Below are positions 1-5,014 of a DNA stretch of 6,762 nt, one piece after another. Each line of letters begins with the position of its first letter. Position 1 is the stretch's first letter. The stretch is from Spirochaetia bacterium (GTDB taxonomy: Bacteria > Spirochaetota > Spirochaetia > PWKH01), in contig JAIPFS010000078.1 of NCBI GenBank assembly GCA_021736545.1, forward strand, positions 1-6,762, read 5' to 3'. The position numbers and the translations under genes were made by a program. Below the pieces are notes generated by a model. That model was not told where the DNA came from, did not search any database, and saw only the letters and a list, made by a program, of their open reading frames with translations.

Positions 1-69
1 ACCACTGCAGAGACAGATGAGAAAGCATTTCTGCTTCTTCAGAAGCTTGGAATGCCTTTTAGTAAATAA
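1..69 (+). CDS. rplE: Ribosomal protein L5, C-terminal fragment (5' end outside window)
   Basis: Reading from base 1 gives 22 residues ending in KLGMPFSK and a TAA stop at 67-69. This matches the usual L5 C-terminus, in which an acidic, Glu/Ala/Leu-rich helix is followed by GMPF and a basic residue. L5 is a large-subunit protein that binds 5S rRNA in the central protuberance and contacts S13 across the subunit bridge. The gene is incomplete because the window begins inside it, and no start or RNA-binding domain can be seen. Its place directly before rpsN is the standard spc operon order, which strengthens a call made from a very short fragment. Confidence 0.9.
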   Translation, partial: TTAETDEKAFLLLQKLGMPFSK

Positions 70-84
70 GTTGGGAGATGACCA

Positions 85-270
85 ATGGCAAAGAAGTCGA
101 TGATTATTAAGGCCCAGAGAGAGCCGAAATATAGTTCGCGTAAGGTCAATCGCTGTAGAATATGTGGGAGACCCAGAGGCTATATGAGAAAGTTTCAGAT
201 GTGCAGGGTCTGCTTCAGAAAGCTTGCCAGTGAAGGAAAGATCCCTGGCGTCACTAAATCTAGCTGGTAG
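85..270 (+). CDS. rpsN: Ribosomal protein S14, zinc-binding type Z
   Basis: This 61-residue protein is the short, zinc-binding form of S14, a 30S head protein that contacts 16S rRNA near S3 and S10. The zinc ribbon is visible as C24-x2-C27 and C40-x2-C43. The C-terminus GVTKSSW is close to the usual family ending. The length equals the usual 61 residues of type Z; the zinc-free form is about 100 residues. The ATG at 85 is supported by the MAKKSM start typical of the family and by GGGAG at 73-77, seven bases upstream. An ATG at 78 is in another frame and ends after ten codons. The gene starts 15 nt after rplE. Its TAG stop runs into the ribosome-binding site of rpsH. Confidence 0.97.
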   Translation: MAKKSMIIKAQREPKYSSRKVNRCRICGRPRGYMRKFQMCRVCFRKLASEGKIPGVTKSSW

Positions 271-279
271 GAGTGAGAA

Positions 280-678
280 ATGGCAATAAGTGATCCTGTT
301 GCGGATATGCTCACGAAAATTCGTAATGCAAGTAGAGCTAAGCATGAGAAAGTGGATTTGTATACTTCTAAAATGAAGCTGCAAATTGTGAAAATCCTGA
401 AGAACGAAGGATATATCAAAAATTTCAAGAAAGTTACCAAGGATAACGTTAGTTATATCCGTGTCTTCTTGAAATACGATGAAAAAAGTTATCCGGTTAT
501 TCACGGTGTTAAAAAGTTGTCCACACCTGGACGGCGAATCTATACTGGGTATAGAAATATGCCGAGGGTATTCAATGGGCATGGGATTCTTGTTGTTTCA
601 ACATCCCATGGCGTGATTACTGGAAAAAAAGCTACTGAAAGAAAGGTCGGCGGTGAGCTGGTCTGTTCTGTATGGTAA
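280..678 (+). CDS. rpsH: Ribosomal protein S8
   Basis: The 132-residue product has full S8 family length. The N-terminal motif [13 protein letters not shown] lies at residues 5-17, STPGRR at 81-86, and the RNA-binding C-terminal segment [12 protein letters not shown] at 107-118 leads to GGELVCSVW at the end. S8 is a primary binder of the 16S rRNA central domain (helix 21) and organises the platform. In E. coli it also represses the spc operon by binding mRNA at the rplX-rplE boundary; that region lies upstream of this window, so regulation cannot be judged. The ribosome-binding site AGGAG (269-273) overlaps the rpsN stop codon, six bases before ATG, which suggests coupled translation. The final -CSVW is a form I associate with spirochaetes. 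Confidence 0.98.
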   Translation: MAISDPVADMLTKIRNASRAKHEKVDLYTSKMKLQIVKILKNEGYIKNFKKVTKDNVSYIRVFLKYDEKSYPVIHGVKKLSTPGRRIYTGYRNMPRVFNGHGILVVSTSHGVITGKKATERKVGGELVCSVW

Positions 679-689
679 GGTGGTAAATT

Positions 690-1229
690 ATGTCGCGAAT
701 AGGAAAACTACCTGTAAAGCTGCCTAAGGGAGTTACAGTAACACCGGAGAAAACGAAGGTAACCGTCAAGGGGCCTAAGGGAGAACTTGTTCAGGATGTA
801 AATCCCATGGTTGCAGTAACCGTGGAGGCTGAACAAGTAATCGTTGAACGTAAAAACGATTCCAAGCAAGCACGCTCCTATCATGGACTCTATCGTAAAC
901 TGATACAGAATATGGTTACTGGAGTGTCAGATGGTTTCAAGAAAACCCTGCTGATTAACGGTGTTGGATATCGTGCTGAGGTTAAGGGAAAAAGCCTGCT
1001 GCTGAATCTAGGATATTCGAACCAGATCGAATATGTTATCAACGATGATATCACGATAACATGTGACGGCCAGAACAAGGTAATTGTTTCAGGTATAGAT
1101 AGACAGAAAGTAGGTCAGGCAAGTGCGGAAATTCGATCGTTACGACCTCCTGAGCCGTATAAAGGCAAGGGGATTAAATACGAGGATGAGTACGTACGGC
1201 GGAAGATTGGTAAATCTGGAATAAAGTAG
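690..1229 (+). CDS. rplF: Ribosomal protein L6
   Basis: The protein is 179 residues, the usual L6 size. It starts with the near-universal MSRIGKLPV and contains the signature PEPYKGKGIKY at residues 154-164, followed by a basic tail ending GKSGIK. L6 has two similar alpha/beta domains (about 10-82 and 90-170). The C-terminal one binds 23S rRNA near the sarcin-ricin loop, close to the GTPase-factor binding site. The start at 690 follows AAGGTGG (677-683), which overlaps the rpsH TAA. The gene ends with tandem in-frame stops, TAG TAG, at 1227-1232. No truncation or missing motif is seen. Confidence 0.98.
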   Translation: MSRIGKLPVKLPKGVTVTPEKTKVTVKGPKGELVQDVNPMVAVTVEAEQVIVERKNDSKQARSYHGLYRKLIQNMVTGVSDGFKKTLLINGVGYRAEVKGKSLLLNLGYSNQIEYVINDDITITCDGQNKVIVSGIDRQKVGQASAEIRSLRPPEPYKGKGIKYEDEYVRRKIGKSGIK

Positions 1230-1241
1230 TAGGGTAAACCG

Positions 1242-1601
1242 ATGAAGAAAGTTACGGAAAAATTAGCAAGACGGAAAAGACGAAAGTTCCATATTCGTAA
1301 AACAATAAGCGGAACACCTGAATGTCCTCGGATGAGTGTTTTTAAAAGCAGTAAGCATCTGTATGTTCAGGTAATTGACGACACCGCCGGTAAGACTATT
1401 ATCTCAGCAAGCAACCTTGAGAAGGAACTGCGCGATATACCCACGAACGTGGAAGGCGCTGCTAAGCTTGGTGAAATAGCTGCAAAAAGGTTGATTGAAA
1501 AGAAGATCGAAACGGTTAAATTTGATAGAAATGGTAATCTCTATCATGGAGTGATTAAAAGTTTAGCCGACGGTGCGCGTAAGACCGGGATCAAATTCTA
1601 G
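1242..1601 (+). CDS. rplR: Ribosomal protein L18
   Basis: This 119-residue protein has L18 family length. A strongly basic N-terminal tail (residues 1-20, containing RRKRRK) comes before the conserved SVFKSSKHLYVQVIDD strand region at 32-47. The C-terminal FDRNGNLYHG (94-103) and the ending GARKTGIKF are hallmarks of the family. L18 binds 5S rRNA together with L5 and helps place it in the central protuberance. Translation starts at ATG 1242 after TAGGG (1230-1234), the second of two stop codons ending rplF. The next gene, rpsE, is in the same reading frame, separated only by the TAG at 1599-1601 and three codons. Confidence 0.98.
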   Translation: MKKVTEKLARRKRRKFHIRKTISGTPECPRMSVFKSSKHLYVQVIDDTAGKTIISASNLEKELRDIPTNVEGAAKLGEIAAKRLIEKKIETVKFDRNGNLYHGVIKSLADGARKTGIKF

Positions 1602-1613
1602 GGGGATACGGTG
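1602..1613 (+). promoter_or_regulatory. Ribosome-binding site and GTG start of rpsE
   Basis: A G-rich run at 1600-1606 (AGGGGGA), which includes the last two bases of the rplR stop codon, lies four bases before GTG at 1611. The reading frame has a TAG at 1599-1601, and no ATG occurs in it until well inside the S5 domain. GTG 1611 is therefore the only sensible initiator. Confidence 0.8.
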
Positions 1614-2105
1614 GAAAATAATAAGGATCGCGAAGTAGTTGAAAAACTCATAAAACTGAACAGAGTCGCCAAAGTTGTAAAGGGCGGTAGACGATTCTCT
1701 TTTTCTGCTTTGACGGTAGTTGGTGATCAGAACGGCCGCGTAGGGTATGGTTTCGGTAAAGCCAATGATGTAGCAGAAGCAATAAGAAAAAGTATTGAAA
1801 AAGCAAAAAACAGTATGATCGATATTCCTTTGAAAAAAGCTTCCATTCCCCATGAGATAGTCGGTGAATACAAAAGTGCAAAAGTTCTTTTAAAACCTGC
1901 TGCTCCCGGTACTGGTGTAATAGCCGGTGGTCCGGTACGTCTTATTATGGATGCTTGTGGAATTCATGATATTTTAAGTAAATCACTGGGTTCAAAAAAT
2001 ACCATAAACATAACCAAGGCTGTTTTTAACGGACTTGAGAGCATCTATGATGCCAGAAAAATTGCTGCCGATCGTGGTAAGAACTTAAACGAAATGTGGG
2101 GGTAG
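1611..2105 (+). CDS. rpsE: Ribosomal protein S5 (GTG start)
   Basis: The 164-residue product has normal S5 length. The double-stranded-RNA-binding fold spans about residues 11-75, with VKGGRRFSFSALTVVGD at 23-39 and GRVGYGFGKA at 42-51. The C-terminal domain carries PGTGVIAGGPVR at 99-110 and a D-A-C-G-I-H-D segment at 114-120. S5 sits on the solvent side of the 30S subunit, contacts S4 and S8, and takes part in decoding accuracy. The loop around K24-G25-G26 corresponds to the region where spectinomycin-resistance changes occur in other bacteria. No resistance claim is made here. Initiation is at GTG, and an in-frame TAG twelve bases upstream rules out a longer protein. The stop codon ends one base before the ATG of rpmD, so coupling is likely. 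Confidence 0.98.
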   Translation: MENNKDREVVEKLIKLNRVAKVVKGGRRFSFSALTVVGDQNGRVGYGFGKANDVAEAIRKSIEKAKNSMIDIPLKKASIPHEIVGEYKSAKVLLKPAAPGTGVIAGGPVRLIMDACGIHDILSKSLGSKNTINITKAVFNGLESIYDARKIAADRGKNLNEMWG

Positions 2106-2106
2106 T

Positions 2107-2307
2107 ATGGCAAAGAAGAGCAGTGTCAAAAAAGTCCGGATCTCTTTGGTCCGAAGTGTAATCAGCCGAAAGCCTAACCAGAGGAAGACTGTAAAAGCCC
2201 TTGGTTTAAGGAAAATCGGCAGTTCTGTTGAAGTAGAATTAACACCAAGCATTCAAGGAATGGTTCATACTGTGGACCACCTTGTAAAGGTTGAGGAGAT
2301 AAAGTAA
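2107..2307 (+). CDS. rpmD: Ribosomal protein L30
   Basis: The product is 66 residues, slightly longer than the roughly 60-residue bacterial norm because of a basic N-terminal extension (MAKKSSVKK). The family pattern is clear: VRISLVRSVIS at 10-20, the loop KTVKALGLRKIG at 27-38, and GMVHTVDHLVKVEE at 51-64. L30 is a small, non-essential-in-some-species protein of the 50S subunit that binds 23S rRNA. The ATG lies one base after the rpsE stop (TAG-T-ATG). The ribosome-binding signal is therefore the run of five G at 2098-2102 inside the last rpsE codons. That spacing suggests initiation by ribosomes finishing rpsE. Confidence 0.96.
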   Translation: MAKKSSVKKVRISLVRSVISRKPNQRKTVKALGLRKIGSSVEVELTPSIQGMVHTVDHLVKVEEIK

Positions 2308-2308
2308 C

Positions 2309-2743
2309 ATGTCACAATTGAAAGCTCCTGTTGGTGCAAGAAAAAAGAAAAAAATTGTAGGCCGCGGCGGCGGATCCGGAAAAGGAAGAACAGCTGGGCG
2401 CGGACATGACGGACAGAATTCTCGTTCAGGCGGGGGTGTTCGTGTTGGTTTTGAGGGCGGTCAGATGCCTTTGTACAGAAGAATTGCTCGAAAGGGTTTT
2501 TCGAATTCAAGATTCAAGAGAAACTATCAGCCCGTGTCCCTTTCTATGATCTCATCCTATTTCAATGATGGTGATACAGTAAGTCTGGAATCACTGAAAG
2601 AGAAGAGAGTCGTAAAAGGAAAACATGTCCTGGTGAAAATTCTTGCCGACGGTGAGATTGACAAGAAATTAATTGTGCAGGGACTGGCTGCATCTGCTAA
2701 GGCTGTGGAAAAAATTCAGGAAGCAGGTGGAGAAATCAAATAA
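2309..2743 (+). CDS. rplO: Ribosomal protein L15
   Basis: This is a 144-residue L15. The extended Gly/Arg/Lys-rich N-terminal arm (about residues 11-50) threads into 23S rRNA in known structures and shows the family signature GRGHxGQNSRSGGG, then GFEGGQMPLYRRIARKGF. The C-terminal globular domain has ILADGEIDKKLIV and ends in an A-x2-I-x3-GGEI pattern. The ATG is one base after the rpmD TAA, with GAGGAG at 2293-2298 inside the rpmD end. Residue 34, normally Lys in GHKGQ of E. coli and B. subtilis, is Asp here. The pairing of rplO with secY downstream is the near-universal bacterial order. Confidence 0.98.
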   Translation: MSQLKAPVGARKKKKIVGRGGGSGKGRTAGRGHDGQNSRSGGGVRVGFEGGQMPLYRRIARKGFSNSRFKRNYQPVSLSMISSYFNDGDTVSLESLKEKRVVKGKHVLVKILADGEIDKKLIVQGLAASAKAVEKIQEAGGEIK

Positions 2744-2768
2744 ACTTAAATTATGGGAATAGGGATCG
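2744..2768 (+). promoter_or_regulatory. rplO-secY spacer with weak ribosome-binding sites
   Basis: At 25 nt this is the longest non-coding stretch in the window, and it is AT-rich at its start. Two weak Shine-Dalgarno-like runs precede the secY ATG: GGGAA at 2755-2759 (nine bases away) and AGGGA at 2761-2765 (three bases away, too close to be ideal). An out-of-frame ATG at 2753 opens an eight-codon reading frame that stops at 2777-2779, overlapping the secY start. No promoter can be made out. A weak site here would fit lower production of a membrane channel than of ribosomal proteins, but that is inference. Confidence 0.45.
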
Positions 2769-4094
2769 ATGGCAAATAATGCTTTATTAGATGTATTCAA
2801 AATTAGAGATCTCAGAAAGCGTATAGGTTTCACACTGCTGATGCTTCTTGTGTTCAGGCTGGGTGTGGCTCTTCCTATACCGGGAATTAATGTTAATGCT
2901 CTTAAGCTCTATTTTATGGCTCAGGAAAGTACCGGCGGAGGTATCGGACTGACAGAGTATATTAACTTTTTTGCTGGTGGTGCTTTTAAGAATTTTTCAG
3001 TATTTATGCTGGGAATTATGCCTTATATATCCATGCAGATAATTATGCAGCTTCTGCTTCTGGTGTTTCCGAAATTAAAAGAGTTATCCCAGGAAGACGG
3101 CGGAAGAAAGAAAATTCAGCAGTATACCCGGTACGGCACAATAGTTGTATGTCTTATACAGTCCTATGTTGTTACCGTATATGCTCAATCGATACCTGAT
3201 GCTATTACAATACCGATGCAGCTGTATGGACCTGTTGCTATGCTTACCGTGACCACAGGGACAATGTTTCTGGTTTATATGGGAGAGCAGATTACACAGC
3301 GGGGTGTTGGGAATGGTATTTCACTGCTGATTTTTGCTGGTATTGTTGCAAGAATGCCGGATGCATTTTTTACGCTTTTCACAAGCGTACAGGATGGACT
3401 TCTGAACCCTGTAGTTGTAATAATCATTCTTGCTATGTTTATCGTAGTTATAGCATTGGTTGTATATGAACAGCAGGGGCAGAGGAAAATTCCAGTTCAC
3501 TATGCAAAACGGGTAGTCGGAAGAAAAATGTACGGAGCTCAGAGTACGTATCTTCCCTTCAAGATTAATCCGTCCGGAGTTATCCCGGTTATTTTCGCTT
3601 CATCAATTCTGTCATTTCCATTACAGATTGCAACTTCTTTGGCACCTGAAGTGAACTGGCTGGCAAACTTTTCATACTGGTTACGGCCGCAGGGTACACC
3701 GTATATTGTTATATACGCCCTGCTTATCATATTCTTTGCATATTTCTATACGCAAGTATCTTTAAACCCGATGGAGATATCCAAGCAGATAAGAGAAAAC
3801 GGCGGATCCATTCCCGGTATACGTTCTGAAAGAATTGAAGAGTATTTGACGAAAGTTCTTAACAGAATTGTACTGCCTGGTTCGTTGTTTCTTGCATTTA
3901 TTGCTGTAATTCCAACGCTGGTACAGAGATTCTTCGCCTTCCCGGCATCCGTGGCTATGCTTATGGGAGGAACATCATTGTTAATCATGGTCGGTGTTGC
4001 CTTGGACTTAGTTTCTCAGATAGAAGGGCATATGAAGATGCACCACCATGACGGGCTGGTACGGAAAGGCAAAATTAAGTCGAGAAATTTATAA
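2769..4094 (+). CDS. secY: Protein translocase channel subunit SecY
   Basis: The 441-residue protein forms the conducting channel of the Sec translocon in the cytoplasmic membrane, with SecE and SecG, and works with SecA or the ribosome. Ten hydrophobic segments can be read at about residues 20-39, 78-99, 121-140, 152-173, 183-197, 213-233, 268-290, 312-331, 369-388 and 393-413. The plug region is near 60-75. The cytoplasmic loops that bind SecA and the ribosome are visible: QRKIPVHYAKR at 238-248, and GGSIPGIRSERIEEYL at 345-360, with the conserved Arg at 352. The usual GIRPG reads GIRSE here. The cytoplasmic tail is basic with a His cluster (425-427). Length is typical. The start fits the family N-terminus, a short amphipathic stretch before helix 1. 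rpmJ follows after 12 nt. Confidence 0.98.
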   Translation: MANNALLDVFKIRDLRKRIGFTLLMLLVFRLGVALPIPGINVNALKLYFMAQESTGGGIGLTEYINFFAGGAFKNFSVFMLGIMPYISMQIIMQLLLLVFPKLKELSQEDGGRKKIQQYTRYGTIVVCLIQSYVVTVYAQSIPDAITIPMQLYGPVAMLTVTTGTMFLVYMGEQITQRGVGNGISLLIFAGIVARMPDAFFTLFTSVQDGLLNPVVVIIILAMFIVVIALVVYEQQGQRKIPVHYAKRVVGRKMYGAQSTYLPFKINPSGVIPVIFASSILSFPLQIATSLAPEVNWLANFSYWLRPQGTPYIVIYALLIIFFAYFYTQVSLNPMEISKQIRENGGSIPGIRSERIEEYLTKVLNRIVLPGSLFLAFIAVIPTLVQRFFAFPASVAMLMGGTSLLIMVGVALDLVSQIEGHMKMHHHDGLVRKGKIKSRNL

Positions 4095-4106
4095 GAGGTA
4101 GAGATC

Positions 4107-4220
4107 ATGAAAGTCAAAGCAAGTGTGAAACCTATTTGTGATAAATGCAAGGTTATTAAACGGCGCGGAGTAGTAAGAATTATCTGCGATAATCCAAAAC
4201 ATAAACAGAGACAGAGGTAG
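4107..4220 (+). CDS. rpmJ: Ribosomal protein L36, zinc-binding type
   Basis: A 37-codon gene starts at ATG 4107 and stops with TAG at 4218-4220. Its product begins [17 protein letters not shown] and ends NPKHKQRQR, the canonical short L36. The zinc ligands are all present: C11, C14, C27 and H32. L36 is the smallest 50S protein and helps fold 23S rRNA near the peptidyl-transferase-to-factor-site side. The ribosome-binding site GAGGT (4095-4099) follows the secY stop directly, seven bases before ATG. In E. coli rpmJ also follows secY, whereas many Gram-positive bacteria have adk, map and infA in between. The gene is too short for most length-limited gene calls but is certain from its motif and place. 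Confidence 0.97.
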   Translation: MKVKASVKPICDKCKVIKRRGVVRIICDNPKHKQRQR

Positions 4221-4224
4221 GAGG
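4219..4224 (+). promoter_or_regulatory. Consensus Shine-Dalgarno of rpsM fused to the rpmJ stop
   Basis: AGGAGG, a full match to the Shine-Dalgarno consensus, uses the last two bases of the rpmJ TAG. It lies ten bases before the rpsM ATG at 4235. It is the strongest ribosome-binding site in the window and stands where E. coli has the alpha-operon promoter and S4-binding leader. Confidence 0.85.
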
Positions 4225-4234
4225 CCAGATTCAC

Positions 4235-4600
4235 ATGGCAAGAATTGCTGGTATAGATCTTCCAAACAAAGCAGTAAAGATTTCATTGACGTATATTTAC
4301 GGAATTGGACGGACATCCGCAGAAGATATTTGCAAAAAAGCTGGTATCGATCCTGATAAACGGATGAATGACCTGTCTGCTGAAGATGTAAACAAATTAC
4401 GACAGCTGATAGACAGCGATTATAAAGTTGAAGGAAGTCTTCGAACAGAAGTCGCCTTGAATATTAAAAGATTGATGGACATTGGCTGTTACAGAGGCTT
4501 GAGGCACAGAAGAAGTCTTCCAGTACGGGGTCAGAAAACTAAGAACAATTCCCGTACACGTAAAGGTAAGAAGAAAACTGTCGCCAATAAGAAGAAATAA
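4235..4600 (+). CDS. rpsM: Ribosomal protein S13
   Basis: The 121-residue S13 begins [25 protein letters not shown], which includes the helix-hairpin-helix-like N-terminal region. A central helical segment contains [29 protein letters not shown] (residues 65-93). The basic C-terminal tail, ending TVANKKK, reaches into the decoding region and touches P-site tRNA in known ribosome structures. S13 also forms head bridges to L5. The family's usual GLPVRGQ is SLPVRGQ here (S94), and the tail has further changes at N104, S106 and K112. The start is fixed by the conserved N-terminus and by AGGAGG upstream. The gap to rpmJ is only 14 nt. Confidence 0.98.
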   Translation: MARIAGIDLPNKAVKISLTYIYGIGRTSAEDICKKAGIDPDKRMNDLSAEDVNKLRQLIDSDYKVEGSLRTEVALNIKRLMDIGCYRGLRHRRSLPVRGQKTKNNSRTRKGKKKTVANKKK

Positions 4601-4602
4601 AT

Positions 4603-4619
4603 AGGAGAGTAGTACTTTG
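4603..4619 (+). promoter_or_regulatory. Ribosome-binding site and TTG start of rpsK
   Basis: AGGAG at 4603-4607 lies nine bases before TTG at 4617. The same frame has a TAG at 4602-4604, with no ATG or GTG between it and 4617. The next in-frame ATG is at codon 71, inside the S11 fold. The TTG must therefore be the start. Confidence 0.87.
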
Positions 4620-4994
4620 GCAAAGGTTAAGAGAAAAGTCAAAAAAACTGTTTACGATGGAACTGTTCGTATTCAGGCAACTTTCAATAATACAATTGTA
4701 ACCATTACTGATTTGAAAGGGAATGTTGTTTCCTGGGCAAGTGCCGGTGGACTGGGATTCAGGGGAGCTAAAAAATCTACTCCCTATGCAGCTCAGACTA
4801 CAGCTGAAACTGCGGCTAAAAAGGCTATGGATTATGGTCTGAGGGCTGTGCATGTTTATGTCAAAGGACCTGGTATCGGCCGAGAATCTGCTATCAGAGC
4901 ATTAGGCAATTTAGGGCTTCAGGTGAGAAGTATTCGTGACATTACACCGATTCCTCATAATGGATGTCGGCCGCGAAAAAGCAGAAGAGTATAA
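4617..4994 (+). CDS. rpsK: Ribosomal protein S11 (TTG start)
   Basis: The product is 125 residues, normal for S11, a platform protein of the 30S subunit next to the mRNA exit and helix 45. Family motifs are [18 protein letters not shown] (15-32), [22 protein letters not shown] in two halves (39-60), [15 protein letters not shown] (82-96) and [11 protein letters not shown] (109-119). The Asn-Gly at 115-116 corresponds to the site reported to form isoaspartate in E. coli S11. The terminal PPK of many S11 proteins is PRK here. Initiation is at TTG, uncommon for a core ribosomal gene, with a clear AGGAG upstream. It lies 16 nt after rpsM and 20 nt before rpsD. Confidence 0.98.
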   Translation: MAKVKRKVKKTVYDGTVRIQATFNNTIVTITDLKGNVVSWASAGGLGFRGAKKSTPYAAQTTAETAAKKAMDYGLRAVHVYVKGPGIGRESAIRALGNLGLQVRSIRDITPIPHNGCRPRKSRRV

Positions 4995-5014
4995 TTTAGA
5001 GGGGTATAAGAGAG

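Noticed and set aside
195..440. Minus-strand open frame of 81 codons opposite rpsN and rpsH
   Set aside because: Hydrophobic only because it complements Lys- and Asn-rich codons; no ribosome-binding site or motif was recognised.
1563..1881. Two overlapping minus-strand open frames (96 and 77 codons) opposite rpsE
   Set aside because: They overlap each other in different frames, encode Phe/Tyr-rich products typical of the complement of Lys/Glu codons, and lie opposite a certain gene.
4095..4106. Possible promoter or terminator between secY and rpmJ
   Set aside because: The gap is only 12 nt and is filled by the rpmJ ribosome-binding site. No hairpin followed by a T run and no -10/-35 pair was seen.
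4539..4853. Minus-strand open frame of 104 codons opposite rpsM and rpsK
   Set aside because: Its product has no recognisable motif, and the frame lies opposite two certain ribosomal genes, so it is best explained as a shadow.
4990..4995. A perfect TATAAT -10 hexamer overlapping the rpsK stop
   Set aside because: No -35-like hexamer is found at 16-18 bp upstream and there is no extended -10 TG. A start about seven bases downstream would also cut away the rpsD ribosome-binding site at 4999-5004. It is probably chance in AT-rich sequence.
4988..5010. Short direct repeat GTATAA on either side of the rpsK-rpsD spacer
   Set aside because: Six bases long in AT-rich sequence; one copy includes the rpsK stop. 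Not distinguishable from chance.
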